Origin: Gemmatimonadota bacterium
GTDB taxonomy: Bacteria > Gemmatimonadota > Gemmatimonadetes > Palauibacterales > KS3-K002
Length of the DNA: 64,000 nt
Direction: 5' to 3'
NCBI GenBank assembly: GCA_020344215.1
Contig: CP070815.1
Span: 1,634,903 to 1,698,902 of the forward strand
The number at the start of each line of letters is the position of its first letter. Position 1 is the first letter of the stretch. The notes under the pieces were generated by a model. It ran no database searches and was not told where the DNA came from. It was given only the letters and a program-made list of their open reading frames with translations. Position numbers and translations under genes: made by a program. Below are positions 9,494 through 20,428 of the stretch, piece after piece.

Positions 9494-9502
9494 AGCAGCC
9501 AA

Positions 9503-10258
9503 CTAGGGCAGTCGGTTGATGCGGGTGGCCGCTACGGCGGCGCCATACCCGTTGTCGATGTTGACGACGGTGACGCCAGGGGCACAGCTGTTGAGCAAGC
9601 CGAGCAGCGCGGCGAGGCCGTTAAAGGAGGCGCCGTAGCCGACGCTAGTGGGCACGGCGACGACGGGAGCGGCCACGAGGCCACCGACCACCGAGGCGAG
9701 CGCCGCTTCCATCCCGGCCACGACGATGATCACCGTCGCCTCTCTCAGCTCCTCCTGGCCGGCCAGCAGGCGATGGATACCGGCGACCCCGACGTCGTCC
9801 AGGCGACGCACCGGATTGCCCATGGCGCGTGCTGCGACGGCCGCTTCCTCCGCGGCCGGCAGGTCGGACGTCCCGGCGGTGACGATGAGGACGTTGCCGC
9901 GCACCTCGACCTCGACCGGCTCGTCGGGCGGCAGGTAGGCGGTGCGCGCCAGATGGTTGACCGCGATGCGCGGATGCTCGTCCGCCAGCCGGCGGCGGAC
10001 GGCCTCGTCGGCACGGGTCGCGAGCAACCCATCACCGCGAGCGGCGATACTGGCGCAGATCTCGGAGATCTGATCGGCGGTCTTCCCCGGGCAATAAACG
10101 ACCTCGGGGTAGCCCTGCCGCACGGCGCGGTGATGGTCGATGCGGGCGAACCCGAGATCCTCGAACGGCGCACGTTCGAGGTGCCCGAGGATCTGTTCCA
10201 TCGTGATCTCGCCACGCTGAAAGCGTTCCAGCAGGCTCTTCAGTCGCTCCGGTCTCAT
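9503..10258 (-). CDS. larB: LarB, first enzyme of nickel-pincer cofactor synthesis
   Basis: 251 residues, typical for LarB, which carboxylates and hydrolyses nicotinic acid adenine dinucleotide to start the nickel-pincer nucleotide used by lactate racemase and relatives. N-terminal RPERLKSLLERFQRGEITMEQIL is the family's leading helix region; the C-terminal two thirds is PurE-like, with the AGTSDLPAAEEAA and TSVGYGASFNGLAALLGLLNSCAPGV blocks. ATG at 10256-10258 is preferred over a TTG 69 bases upstream because the family starts at MRPERL. No larC, larE or larA gene is in the window. Confidence 0.93.
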   Translation of the reverse strand: MRPERLKSLLERFQRGEITMEQILGHLERAPFEDLGFARIDHHRAVRQGYPEVVYCPGKTADQISEICASIAARGDGLLATRADEAVRRRLADEHPRIAVNHLARTAYLPPDEPVEVEVRGNVLIVTAGTSDLPAAEEAAVAARAMGNPVRRLDDVGVAGIHRLLAGQEELREATVIIVVAGMEAALASVVGGLVAAPVVAVPTSVGYGASFNGLAALLGLLNSCAPGVTVVNIDNGYGAAVAATRINRLP

Positions 10259-10464
10259 ACTCTGGGGGTCTTGGTGGCAGGCGCGCTGCACGGCGGCAGA
10301 ATATATTCGCTCCTGGGGGACAGTCAAACGGGAGCGGCCGGGTCCGCGGCACGGCCTTTTGACACATGCTCGGCCGTGCGATATTCATAGGCCGTTAGCG
10401 TGAGCGGGTGCCGTCTGGATTACGGCTACCCGGCCCAACCCCCCGGTCGGACCCGGAGGTCCGG

Positions 10465-10917
10465 ATGGAATTGAGAGAGTTCTTCAACGAAGATGTGATC
10501 AATCTTAATCTCCAGGGTGAAAGCAAGGACGAGATCCTCAAGGAGCTGATCGCCCTGCTCGAGCTGCCCGAGAAGTCGGAGGGCATTCTGTTCAAGATGC
10601 TAAAGCGGCGCGAGAACTTGGGTTCTACGGGGATCGGTCGCGGGATCGCGATCCCGCACTGCCGCTCCCTCGTGGTAAATCGCCTGCGCGTCGCCTTCGG
10701 GCGAAAGAAGGGGCCTATCGACTTCAAGGCTATAGACGATAAGCCGGTCTCTTTCTTCTTCCTTATCGTCGCCCCTCCCCTCGAAGTCTCGAACCAGTAT
10801 CTGCCGGTACTCGGAAAGATCGCCCAGCTGTGTCGGGAGCCGGATGTGCCGGAGCGGCTGGGCTCGCTCGACACGCCGTCCGGATTCCTCGAGCTACTGG
10901 GCGACAAGCAGGTTTGA
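10465..10917 (+). CDS. ptsN: PTS EIIA (nitrogen/fructose type, PtsN-like)
   Basis: 150 residues. The EIIA Ntr/Fru fold is recognisable from start to end, with the phosphorylatable histidine at residue 65 in GIAIPHCRS. ATG at 10465 follows GGAGG with good spacing; the frame extends upstream but with unrelated sequence. In relatives this protein takes phosphate from NPr/HPr and acts as a regulator (potassium transport, stress, nitrogen) rather than a sugar carrier, since no EIIB/C of that class lies beside it. The HPr and EI encoded at 18651-20716 are the likely phosphate donors (inference). It is followed 17 bases later by a zinc-ribbon gene. Confidence 0.88.
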   Translation: MELREFFNEDVINLNLQGESKDEILKELIALLELPEKSEGILFKMLKRRENLGSTGIGRGIAIPHCRSLVVNRLRVAFGRKKGPIDFKAIDDKPVSFFFLIVAPPLEVSNQYLPVLGKIAQLCREPDVPERLGSLDTPSGFLELLGDKQV

Positions 10918-10934
10918 CCGGAGGTAGAGCCCGT

Positions 10935-11291
10935 ATGCATCCCCAGCTTGAGATCCTTCTAGAGCTGCAGGACCTGAAGGCGCAAAAGCGCGAGATGGAG
11001 GAGGCGGCCGAGGAGCACAGCCGCGAGATCGAAAGGAAGGTCTTCAAGGTCAAGCCGGAGGACGCCGTCGCGCAGCTCGAGGAGAAGATCGAGGAGATGG
11101 AGGCGGTCCTCGAGCCGGAGGTCCTGAAGCGCTACCGCCTCGTCGCCGAGCGTCGACCGCGCGCCGTCGTGCCGGTATTGAGCGGCACGTGCTACGGCTG
11201 CTTCGTGGACATGCCCACGGCCAGCCCCAAGACCAACGAAGATATCCGCTGGTGCGAGCACTGCGGAGCGTTCGTCTATTTCGTCGATTGA
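10935..11291 (+). CDS. Zinc-ribbon protein with N-terminal coiled coil (CdsZ/zf-RING_7-like)
   Basis: 118 residues. Residues about 5-70 are strongly helical and charged, a coiled coil; the C-terminus is a C4 zinc ribbon with cysteines at 86, 89, 107 and 110 (CYGC, CEHC), ending FVYFVD. This matches the C-terminal part of the widespread C4-type zinc-ribbon proteins often encoded next to RNase HI or Nif3-like genes, but the usual N-terminal half is shorter here. Probable nucleic-acid or protein binding; function unknown. GGAGG lies about 10 bases before the ATG and the gene is likely co-transcribed with ptsN. Confidence 0.8.
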   Translation: MHPQLEILLELQDLKAQKREMEEAAEEHSREIERKVFKVKPEDAVAQLEEKIEEMEAVLEPEVLKRYRLVAERRPRAVVPVLSGTCYGCFVDMPTASPKTNEDIRWCEHCGAFVYFVD

Positions 11292-11312
11292 GATGCGCGG
11301 GGGGCCGAGGCG

Positions 11313-11780
11313 TCAGCGCGTCACTGCCAGCCTGCTGACAGCCCGGGAGCGGTTCGCGATTATCTCGCAGAAGTAGACACCGGAAGGCACACGCCGCCCA
11401 CTCCGATCCGTCCCATCCCAGAAAACCTCATAACGGCCAGGCGCATCGTACCTTAGCTCCTGCACCGGCTGGCCGGCGGCCGTGGGGTGATCGATGGCTG
11501 TCGGGATCGCTATCGGCTGGCGAAGCAGGTTGTAAATGCGGATCGACACAATGGCCGCACGTCCGTCCTCGAAAAGGTCAGCGCCGAGGATGAACGGAAT
11601 CCGAGTCTCCCGCGAGAACGGGTTCGGATAGTTCGGCTCCAATTGCACACCGCGGACCTCAGCCTGGCGGGGGTCTTGCTGCACCGCAGTGCTGTCGGTC
11701 TGTTGCGCGGAGACCTCAGGCGAGATCAGGCCTCGCGCCAGCAGAAGGACGAGGAGCACAGCGATCCTGTGCTTCGACAC
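11313..11780 (-). CDS. Secreted protein consisting of a FlgD-like/Por-type C-terminal domain
   Basis: 155 residues. Signal peptide about 1-25, cut after VSAQ. After a short linker, LEPNYPNPF starts a FlgD Ig-like domain with the standard order: NPFSRETRIPF, IRIYNLLRQP, YEVFWDGTDRSGRRVPSGVYF, and a final basic strand SRLAVTR. This domain normally ends large secreted proteins, where it acts in type IX-like secretion or cell-surface attachment. Here it makes up nearly the whole mature protein, which is unusual. Convergent with the zinc-ribbon gene. Whether a type IX system exists cannot be seen from this window. Confidence 0.82.
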   Translation of the reverse strand: MSKHRIAVLLVLLLARGLISPEVSAQQTDSTAVQQDPRQAEVRGVQLEPNYPNPFSRETRIPFILGADLFEDGRAAIVSIRIYNLLRQPIAIPTAIDHPTAAGQPVQELRYDAPGRYEVFWDGTDRSGRRVPSGVYFCEIIANRSRAVSRLAVTR

Positions 11781-11919
11781 GCCCTCTCTCCCTTCCTTGT
11801 TTCAGTAGCTTAGGTTCCGGTTTGCCTCCGGCTGGACAGAAGTCGTCCCGTTTCCGCATTGTCCCTGTCGTCAAGATAAGAACGCTTCGCCTTACAGGCA
11901 AGAATATGTTTACCGCTTC

Positions 11920-13821
11920 TCACGGGCCTTCCATGAGCACTCGCCCCTCCCGTGTCCGTCGGGTGAAGCCGGAAGTATCGAGGTACTCAAGGAGTGGGAT
12001 AACATACTTTCGGGACACCCCCAGGGCCTCCCGAAGCAGTGAGGGCGCTGCCGGTCGGCCGCCGCTGAGCACCCTCCCCACCCGGGTCTGAGCCTCGGCC
12101 ACCGCCCCGGGATCGAAGTACAGGTCGGCGGTCACGGCGACCAGCTCTGCCCGCTCCGCCAGGAACTTGAGGACCGCGAGGACGGCGTCCTCACGCGCGC
12201 CAAGCTCAGCCGCCAGCTCTTTTACCGTCGGTGGCGCGAGCTTCGCTTCAACGATGAGGCGCCGGGCGGCCTCAGCCATTGCCTGCCGAGCCGGATCGAG
12301 CTTGGGAACGTGCTCCGCCAGGGCGGCGAGTGATCCCTCGACACGGATAAGACCCTCGCGCTCCAGGTCGGCCAGCGCCGCGTCCACGAGGCCGGCGGGA
12401 CCGGCGGCGGCGCTGCGCAGCGATTCCAAGCTGAGACCTCGGGCCCCCGCATCCCGGGCGTGGCCGCCGGCCAGCATCTCGAGCAGCTTCCCCCGTGCAT
12501 TGCGCAGCGCCTGTTCGCTGAACCAGCGGCCGCGGAGCTGTCGAACCGCACCCTGCGCCTCCAGCGCTCGCACGTCCGCGGCGAGACGTGCCGGCCTCAT
12601 CCCGGCGCGCACGGCGAGCTCCTCGCAGGTGGCGCCTTGATCGCTGGCCGACACGACGAGCCTCAAGCGCTCGCTGCCCTCCGCTTCCGCCAGAGCGGAC
12701 AGTTGGGTTTCAGCCTCCGGCGTGAGCCGCCCGCGCCGCCGCGCCCAGGGATCGACGACGACACCGCCGCCGATCGTCGTCACCGGCGAGTAGAAGCGGA
12801 TCACGAAGCGGTCGGCGGCCCGCGCGACGACCGGCCTCTCCAGTCGCAACTGGACCAGCGCACTCGCCCCCGGCGGCAGCCGCTGCCGCCCGTAGAGCAC
12901 CAGCCGGGCCATCGTCTCAGCGGTCCCGAGATGAAGGCGGAGGCGCTGCCAGTGCCTGAGCGGCCAGGGCGAATCGGGGACGACGTACAGTCTAGCATCC
13001 AGGTAGCGGGTCACCTCCCAGACGGGATCGGCGACGATCGTGTCCCCCCGCCCGACCTGCGAGCGTTCCAGGCCAACCAGGGCCACGGCGGCCCGCTGGC
13101 CGGCGCGCGCGAAACCGACATCGCGGCCGTGGACCTGTAAGCCTCGTACCCTGGCCGCCTGCCCCTCGGGCAGGACGCGGATCTCGTCGCCCACCTTCAC
13201 CCTGCCGCTCCAGACCGTCCCGGTGACCACCGTGCCCACGCCTCGCACGCTGAACGAGCGGTCCACCGGCAGGCGGAAGAGATCGTCGTCGCCGCGGGCC
13301 GGCGTGCCGCGCGCCGCCTCCAGGATCGCCGCGCGCAGCTCGTCCAGCCCCTCGCGGGTGACCGCCGACACCGGGACGACCGGCCAATCCTTCGCGCCCA
13401 CGACTCTCTCGAGCTCCTGGGCCGCAGACTCGCATACCAGGTCGCGCCATTCGGAGTCAACCAGGTCGACCTTGCTGACCGCGACGACGCCGCGCTCGAC
13501 GCCGAGCAGCCGGGCGATCCAGAGGTGCTCCGCGGTCTGAGGCATAGGGCCTTCATCCGCCGCCACGACCAGCAGCAGCAGGTCCACACCGGTGGCCCCG
13601 GCAAGCATGTTCTTGACGAAGTCCTCGTGCCCGGGGACATCGACGACCGAAACCTCCAGTTCGTCGTCTCCTGTCGGGAAGCTCGCGAATCCCAGATCGA
13701 TGGTGATGCCCCGCTGTCGCTCTTCCTCCCAGCGGTCGGTGTTCGTTCCGGTGAGCGCTTCGATCAACGCGGTCTTACCGTGATCGACGTGTCCCGCGGT
13801 GCCGAGAATGACCGACTTCAT
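11920..13821 (-). CDS. selB: Selenocysteine-specific elongation factor SelB
   Basis: 633 residues, the normal length. EF-Tu-like GTPase core with G1 GHVDHGKT at 10-17, the G2/G3 region GITIDLGF and DVPGHE, and SKVD; then two beta-barrel domains and a C-terminal array of winged helices that binds the SECIS hairpin. The C-terminal winged-helix signature [13 protein letters not shown] is present. It delivers Sec-tRNA to in-frame UGA codons, so this organism should make selenoproteins. The start ATG overlaps the recO stop by four bases (ATGA). selA, selD and tRNA-Sec are not recognisable in the window. Confidence 0.95.
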   Translation of the reverse strand: MKSVILGTAGHVDHGKTALIEALTGTNTDRWEEERQRGITIDLGFASFPTGDDELEVSVVDVPGHEDFVKNMLAGATGVDLLLLVVAADEGPMPQTAEHLWIARLLGVERGVVAVSKVDLVDSEWRDLVCESAAQELERVVGAKDWPVVPVSAVTREGLDELRAAILEAARGTPARGDDDLFRLPVDRSFSVRGVGTVVTGTVWSGRVKVGDEIRVLPEGQAARVRGLQVHGRDVGFARAGQRAAVALVGLERSQVGRGDTIVADPVWEVTRYLDARLYVVPDSPWPLRHWQRLRLHLGTAETMARLVLYGRQRLPPGASALVQLRLERPVVARAADRFVIRFYSPVTTIGGGVVVDPWARRRGRLTPEAETQLSALAEAEGSERLRLVVSASDQGATCEELAVRAGMRPARLAADVRALEAQGAVRQLRGRWFSEQALRNARGKLLEMLAGGHARDAGARGLSLESLRSAAAGPAGLVDAALADLEREGLIRVEGSLAALAEHVPKLDPARQAMAEAARRLIVEAKLAPPTVKELAAELGAREDAVLAVLKFLAERAELVAVTADLYFDPGAVAEAQTRVGRVLSGGRPAAPSLLREALGVSRKYVIPLLEYLDTSGFTRRTREGRVLMEGP

Positions 13822-14573
13822 CCCAGCCGCCCGTCGAGGAAGCGGAACGAGTTCAGCGGCCTGTTATCGGCCAGGTGATAGGCGATGAAATCGCGGAGGA
13901 GGAGGCGCTGGGTCCGTGCGGTGTTAACCTTCGCCAGCTCGCTGCGCTCTGCGCTCAGCAGCTGCACCAGCTCGGCTCGCTCCTCGGCCGCCAAGGGCCG
14001 CAAGTCCGGGCCTCTGACCTGCGGCTGGCAGCGGCTGCAGACGATACCGCCGTTCACCATGTCGAAGTGCGTCTCCTGGTCGGGAGCCGGCGGCTCGCCG
14101 CAGACCGCACAGCGGTCGACACTGGGAGCGAACCCGAGCCGCCCGACGAGTCGCCATGTCTCTTCCAGAATCGCCGTCAAGACGTCACCCTTCGCCTCGA
14201 CCAGGCGATCGAGCCCGTGCCCGAGCTGAGCGAAGAGCTGCTCATCCCCGGCCGCAGGAGCGAAGCGAAGCACGATCTCGGTCAGCAAGCCTGCGCCGGC
14301 AAAGCGCAGCAACTCGTTGCCGAGTATCTGCCGCTCGCGCCGCAGTTCGAACCACGAGAGCGTGTGCAGCTCGCGGCCCTCCTTCGCGTAGAAGGTGGCG
14401 ACGCCGTCGCTGAACGGCTCGAGCAGTCCTCCGAACCGACTCTTGGGGCGCCGCGCCCCTTTGGCGATGACCGAGCAGAGCCCGACGTCACGGGTGAGGA
14501 GTCGCAGGATCTTGCTGGTCTCGCTGTATTCGTAGCTCTTGAGGATGGTCGCCTCGGTCGTAACGAGCGCCAT
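13818..14573 (-). CDS. recO: DNA repair protein RecO
   Basis: 251 residues. N-terminal OB fold (about 1-80, with ILKSYEYSETSKILRLLTR and KGARRPKSRFGGLLEPF), helical C-terminal part, and four cysteines in CAVC (155, 158) and CSRC (179, 182) that form the zinc site found in many RecO proteins. RecO helps load RecA onto SSB-coated DNA with RecR. It precedes selB, overlapping its start by four bases, which suggests one transcript. Start ATG at 14571-14573 gives the family's typical beginning. Confidence 0.93.
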   Translation of the reverse strand: MALVTTEATILKSYEYSETSKILRLLTRDVGLCSVIAKGARRPKSRFGGLLEPFSDGVATFYAKEGRELHTLSWFELRRERQILGNELLRFAGAGLLTEIVLRFAPAAGDEQLFAQLGHGLDRLVEAKGDVLTAILEETWRLVGRLGFAPSVDRCAVCGEPPAPDQETHFDMVNGGIVCSRCQPQVRGPDLRPLAAEERAELVQLLSAERSELAKVNTARTQRLLLRDFIAYHLADNRPLNSFRFLDGRLG

Positions 14574-14610
14574 GCTGAGAAGTTAGGCGGGGTTGTATAG
14601 TAGAGCCAGG

Positions 14611-15315
14611 TCAGTCGCCCTTGCGCCAAGCCCAAACTGCCGCGGCGGCCGCCGCCGCTAGGCTGAGCCCCAAGACGCCGAACCGCTCGCGCGCCTCGCT
14701 GCCGCCCGAGCTGAGTCCGACGCGCAAGCTGCTGTCGGCCAGGAGATCGTGGGCCGTGTAGCTGCGGCTGGGCTGTGACTTCGGACCGACATCCTCCCCT
14801 TGGCCGAAGCCGCCGCCCGGTCGGACCTCTATCCTTCCGCGGTCGACGAACAATTGCAGTTCATCGACGGGGGCCGCGGCCCGGAGCAGCAGCGCCGACG
14901 CGCCGGGCGGCAGACGGTAGGTGAACGCGACCTCGAAGCTGGGCCCTGGAAGCTCGCCGAGCAACACGAGGCGGCTCCCGTCACGGAGGACCCGCTGGGG
15001 AGGCACGCTCCCACCCAAGCCGCGGAGTCCCGTCGCTTCGTCCTGCAGCTCGAGAAGCGGCAGCGGCCCCGTCGGTGTGACAGAACCCGAGTCGGAAGGC
15101 ACGAAGCGCGCGTGTATCACCTCGATCACACGGCATTCCCCACCCTCGTCCAGGGTGAGCCTCACCTGACGCTTGAGGATGCGCAGCGCCGGCTCGTTCT
15201 GGGCGTTGAGGCCCGACGACCCCAGCGCCGCCAGTTGCAGGAACGCGGCGTAAAAGAAAAACCGCCGCAGCGCTCGGCAACGGCGGCTCGGTTTGCTACG
15301 GCCTCGCGAGGTCAC
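14611..15315 (-). CDS. Secreted or membrane-anchored protein of unknown function
   Basis: 234 residues, unrecognised. A basic N-terminus and hydrophobic stretch (about 18-38, ending LNAQ) look like a signal peptide; the middle is beta-rich and includes a run of turns around PPGASALLLRAAAP; a C-terminal membrane helix (about 213-230) is followed by WRKGD, giving a periplasmic domain tethered by its tail. GTG start overlaps the stop of the nuclease gene by four bases, so it is translated after it. No cysteines or clear motifs apart from one cysteine in GGECRVIEV. Function not assignable. Confidence 0.75.
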   Translation of the reverse strand: MTSRGRSKPSRRCRALRRFFFYAAFLQLAALGSSGLNAQNEPALRILKRQVRLTLDEGGECRVIEVIHARFVPSDSGSVTPTGPLPLLELQDEATGLRGLGGSVPPQRVLRDGSRLVLLGELPGPSFEVAFTYRLPPGASALLLRAAAPVDELQLFVDRGRIEVRPGGGFGQGEDVGPKSQPSRSYTAHDLLADSSLRVGLSSGGSEARERFGVLGLSLAAAAAAAVWAWRKGD

Positions 15316-15842
15316 GGCTGGAAACGACCGAAATCCTCCGGGTTCAGGTTCTTCAGGTACTCCTTCAACTGCTCCGGGTCCATACCCTTCGACTCGCTGG
15401 CCTCCACCTCGTCGGCGATCTCGCTCGGCTCTATTTCGGAGGGCTGGATCTCGATCGCCGCCTGCTCCAGCAAATCATCGTGCGCATAGATCGGAGCCTT
15501 CGCGCGAAGCGCGATCGCGATACTGTCGCTGGGGCGGGCATCGATCGACACCATGTCGCCGTCCCGCTTCAGGATCAGCTCCGCGTGATACGTGTTGTCG
15601 ACGACCTTTGTGATGAGTACACGCTGCAACTCGGTGCCCAAGCCATGCAGGAGCGATGTGAACAGATCGTGAGTCAGCGGACGTGAGAACTTCATGCCAG
15701 CCAGTTCCATCGCGATCGCACTCGCCTCACCGGGACCGATCCAGATGGGGAGCACACGCTCACCATCCATCTCCTGCAGGATCACTACAGGGGTGTTCGT
15801 GGCTTTGTCCAGCCCGAGGCTGGCGACCTTAACCTGGTTCAT
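15312..15842 (-). CDS. Bifunctional nuclease family protein (DUF151)
   Basis: 176 residues from ATG at 15840-15842 (a GTG nine bases upstream is also possible). The DUF151 domain fills residues about 1-130: VVILQE, RVLPIWIGPGEASAIAMELAG, RPLTHDLF, and the acidic block SIDARPSDSIAIALR with conserved acids. Some family members show DNase and RNase activity; the bacterial role is not settled. The C-terminal 45 residues are acidic and end with a short helix rich in Glu/Leu, as in many members. Upstream of the membrane-anchored unknown, in one operon. Confidence 0.88.
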   Translation of the reverse strand: MNQVKVASLGLDKATNTPVVILQEMDGERVLPIWIGPGEASAIAMELAGMKFSRPLTHDLFTSLLHGLGTELQRVLITKVVDNTYHAELILKRDGDMVSIDARPSDSIAIALRAKAPIYAHDDLLEQAAIEIQPSEIEPSEIADEVEASESKGMDPEQLKEYLKNLNPEDFGRFQP

Positions 15843-15931
15843 TCGGCTCACTGGCTGAAGAATCGGCGGGGTACCGACTTGCTTTTCTCAAGATACCAAC
15901 CCCCGTGTCCCTGTAAACCCCGCTTGCCGCA

Positions 15932-17398
<1,467 letters not shown>

Positions 17399-18553
17399 CT
17401 AACCTATGGCAGCCTTCAAGTCGTCGACGCGGTCGGTCCGCTCCCACGAAAAGCCCCCATCGGGATCGGGTTCCCGGCCGAAGTGACCGTAAGCGGCGGT
17501 ACGCTTGAAGAGAGGGCGCAAGAGTCCTAGGGCCTCAATGATCGCGCGCGGCTTCAGGTCGAAGACCTCCCGCACGGCGGCCTCCAAGCGGGCGTCGGGT
17601 AGGCGGCCCGACCCGCGTGTATCCACGAGCACCGAGACGGGATCGGCGACGCCGATCGCGTAGGCGAGCTGAACCTCGCAGACGTCGGCCAGCTCCGCCG
17701 CGACTATGTTCTTGGCGATCCAGCGCGCCGCGTAGCTGGCGGAGCGGTCGACCTTTGTCGGGTCCTTGCCGCTGAACGCCCCGCCACCATGGCGGCCCAT
17801 CCCGCCGTATGTGTCGACGATGATCTTGCGCCCAGTGAGGCCGGCATCTCCCTGCGGCCCGCCGGTCACGAAGCGACCCGTGGGGTTGATGTGGATCTTG
17901 GTGGCCTTCTTGTCGTAGAGCGCTGCGGGCATCGCCGGCTCGATGATCAGGCTGCGGATCCGCTCACGGATCTCGCCGTTCTCGATCTCATCATCGTGCT
18001 GGGCCGAGACCACCACCGCCTGGATCGCCACCGGGGTGTCGTCCTCGTACTCGACGGTCACCTGTGATTTGCCGTCCGGCCGCAGCCAGGGGATCTCTCC
18101 CGACTTGCGCGTTTCCGCCAGGCGACGGGTCAGGTGGTGCGCCAGGATAATCGGAAGCGGCATGAGCTCGGGGCTCTCGCGGGTCGCATAACCGAACATC
18201 ATGCCCTGGTCTCCGGCACCGCCGGTATCGACGCCCATGGCGATGTCCGGCGACTGCTGATCGATAGAGGTGATCACGGCACACGTCTCGTGATCGAGGC
18301 CATAACGTGAGTCGACGTAGCCGATCTCCTCGATCGTGCTGCGAACGACCGTTGGGATGTCGACGTAGGTCTCGGTTGTGATCTCGCCGGCGACGAAGGC
18401 GAGGCCCGTAGTGACCAGGCACTCGGCGGCGACCCGTGCCCCGGAGTCCTTTTCGATTATCGCGTCGAGGATCGCATCGGAGATCTGGTCAGCGACCTTG
18501 TCTGGATGCCCTTCGGTAACGCTCTCGGACGTGAACAGGCGTCTTCTCGCCAC
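17399..18553 (-). CDS. metK: S-adenosylmethionine synthetase
   Basis: 384 residues, typical. Makes AdoMet from methionine and [24 protein letters not shown] at the start, [30 protein letters not shown] and the C-terminal domain ending near [15 protein letters not shown] are all standard. The start is GTG, after an AGGAG that abuts a small hairpin (18565-18580). Upstream of ahcY in the same direction, so AdoMet production and recycling are probably co-regulated. Confidence 0.97.
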   Translation of the reverse strand: MARRRLFTSESVTEGHPDKVADQISDAILDAIIEKDSGARVAAECLVTTGLAFVAGEITTETYVDIPTVVRSTIEEIGYVDSRYGLDHETCAVITSIDQQSPDIAMGVDTGGAGDQGMMFGYATRESPELMPLPIILAHHLTRRLAETRKSGEIPWLRPDGKSQVTVEYEDDTPVAIQAVVVSAQHDDEIENGEIRERIRSLIIEPAMPAALYDKKATKIHINPTGRFVTGGPQGDAGLTGRKIIVDTYGGMGRHGGGAFSGKDPTKVDRSASYAARWIAKNIVAAELADVCEVQLAYAIGVADPVSVLVDTRGSGRLPDARLEAAVREVFDLKPRAIIEALGLLRPLFKRTAAYGHFGREPDPDGGFSWERTDRVDDLKAAIG

Positions 18554-18564
18554 TTACCCCGCTC

Positions 18565-18580
18565 CTGCTATCAGTAGCAG
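18565..18580 (-). promoter_or_regulatory. Hairpin abutting the metK ribosome binding site
   Basis: CTGCTA (18565-18570) pairs with TAGCAG (18575-18580) around a TCAG loop. On the minus-strand RNA the 3' half of the stem runs directly into AGGAG, the metK ribosome site. This could make initiation dependent on opening the stem. Confidence 0.4.
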
Positions 18581-18595
18581 TACTACACCGTCGAC

Positions 18596-18613
18596 GGCCG
18601 CAGATCGGCGGCC
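18596..18613 (-). terminator. GC hairpin after ptsI, possible weak terminator
   Basis: GGCCGC (18596-18601) and GCGGCC (18608-18613) form a six-base stem 38 bases past the ptsI stop. No U run follows, so read-through into metK is likely. Confidence 0.3.
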
Positions 18614-18650
18614 ATCCGCGTCAGCGAAAACGAACGAAGGTACTTCCTCA

Positions 18651-20423
18651 CTAAGACCGTGACAAGCCGGTGTCCTCGTTCAAGGCGGTGGAATCGAGTG
18701 CCTCTCCCAGCCTTTCGAGTATCCGCTCGCGAATCTCGCGCCCCGTCTCGACGTCCAGCAGTCCGGCGACGACCCGCTCGACGTGCTCGAGCTCAATGAC
18801 GCGGATCAGCTTCTTCTGACCCAGGATGGCGCTGGGCGCGCAGCTGAGGTTCCGCACACCGAGGCCCAGCAACAGCAGCGCGCCGAGCGGATCGGACGCC
18901 GCTTCACCGCACACGCAGAGTGGCTTGTCCAGGGCCCGCGCCGCCGACACGGCGTCGCCGATGTACCTGAGCAGCGCCGGATGATAGAGGTCGAAGAACT
19001 GGGATAGCTGGGCGTTGCCCCGATCGACGGCCAGCATGTACTGGATCAGGTCGTTGGTGCCGAGGCTGAAAAAGTCGACGTGCCGGGCCAGTATAGCGGC
19101 GATCGCCACCGAGGCCGGAGTCTCGAGCATCACCCCCAGCGGGCAATCTCCGTGATCGATGCCGTCTCGTTCCAGCTCGCGGCGCGCTTCCTCTATGACC
19201 GCCCGGATCGCACGACATTCCTCGACCGTGTTCACCATCGGTACCAGCAGCCGGACGGGTCCATGAGCGGCCGCTCGCAGAACCGCGCGAGCCTGGTTGT
19301 GAAACAGCTCGGGCATCATCTCGTAGATGCGGATGCCCCGCCAGCCGAGGAAGGGGTTCTCCTCCGCGATGGGAGGGAGAAACATGGGGAACTTGTCACC
19401 GCCCAGATCGAAGGTCCGGATCGTGACCGGGCGCGGCGCCATGGTGTCGACGACGCCCCGGAAAGCCTCGTACTGCTCCTCCTCATCCGGCACGGACATC
19501 TTGCCGACGACAAGGAATTCCGTACGGAAGAGACCGACACCGTCGGCGCCCACGGCGGCGGCAGCACGTGCATCCGCCGGTAGCTCGAGGTTGGCGTACA
19601 AACCGATCCGCACCCCGTCGCGCGTAGTGGGCTCCTCACCAACGGTGCTCTCCAGCTCCTTCTTCGTCCGCCTGGCCCGTTCGTCGCGGTCTTGGAACCA
19701 GCCTTTCTCGGACTCAGTGGGCGCTATGACGACCTTGCCCCGGGCCCCGTCGAGGATCAGCTCCACGCCGTTCTCGACCCGGCGCGAGAGATCAGTGAGG
19801 CCTACGACACACGGGATCCCTAACGAGCGTGCCAGGATTGCGGCGTGCGAGGTACGGGTGCCCGCATCGGTGGCCACACCGAGCACGCGGCTCCGATCGA
19901 GGTCAACCATGCGGCTGGGCGTCAACTCGTGGGCTACGAGTATGACCGCATCGTCGTCGCGCTTCGTGATGTCGGGCCCGGGGATATCGATCAGCGTTGC
20001 CAGGACGCGAAGCTGCACGTCGTTCAGGTCGGCGACCCGATCCATGACTCGCGCGTGGGTCGCATCGAGCCAGCGGGAGCGGAACTCCAAGACGCGGAGG
20101 CTGAAGGCGCGCTCAGCGGTGAGGAAGCTGTCACAGATATATGTGAGTGTTCCCTCGACGAGGTCCGGATCCTCGAGCATCATGAGCTGAGGATCGAAGA
20201 TCTTGGCCTGGACGGAACCGAGCCGACTCTCGACCTGGCCGCGCAGCTCGACCGTGCGCCGCTTTGCGGATTCGCGGGCGGCGTGGAAGCGGGTGACTTC
20301 CGCCTCGACCTGATCGGGTGCTACAGTGGCGTGAGGCACCTCGAGGCGGGGCCAGCGGGCCACGAAGGCGGGTCCGATCACGATCCCTGGCGAGGCGGGG
20401 ATCCCCTGCACCGTTTCGGCCAC
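18651..20423 (-). CDS. ptsI: PTS enzyme I (phosphoenolpyruvate--protein phosphotransferase)
   Basis: 590 residues, normal length. N-terminal domain holds the phosphorylated histidine in GTRTSHAAILARSLG (His193); the C-terminal PEP-binding barrel has FRTEFL, GGDKFPMFLPP and SLGTNDLIQYMLAVDRGN, and a late CGEAASDP. It takes phosphate from PEP and passes it to HPr. GTG start, five bases after the ptsH stop. Last gene of the long minus-strand run that contains hprK and the mannose-family PTS genes. Confidence 0.97.
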   Translation of the reverse strand: MAETVQGIPASPGIVIGPAFVARWPRLEVPHATVAPDQVEAEVTRFHAARESAKRRTVELRGQVESRLGSVQAKIFDPQLMMLEDPDLVEGTLTYICDSFLTAERAFSLRVLEFRSRWLDATHARVMDRVADLNDVQLRVLATLIDIPGPDITKRDDDAVILVAHELTPSRMVDLDRSRVLGVATDAGTRTSHAAILARSLGIPCVVGLTDLSRRVENGVELILDGARGKVVIAPTESEKGWFQDRDERARRTKKELESTVGEEPTTRDGVRIGLYANLELPADARAAAAVGADGVGLFRTEFLVVGKMSVPDEEEQYEAFRGVVDTMAPRPVTIRTFDLGGDKFPMFLPPIAEENPFLGWRGIRIYEMMPELFHNQARAVLRAAAHGPVRLLVPMVNTVEECRAIRAVIEEARRELERDGIDHGDCPLGVMLETPASVAIAAILARHVDFFSLGTNDLIQYMLAVDRGNAQLSQFFDLYHPALLRYIGDAVSAARALDKPLCVCGEAASDPLGALLLLGLGVRNLSCAPSAILGQKKLIRVIELEHVERVVAGLLDVETGREIRERILERLGEALDSTALNEDTGLSRS

Positions 20424-20428
20424 GGGGC

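Noticed and set aside
11781..11919. tRNA-Sec gene next to selB
   Set aside because: I looked for a long acceptor/variable-arm cloverleaf and the TTCGA arm in the 139-base gap and did not find them.
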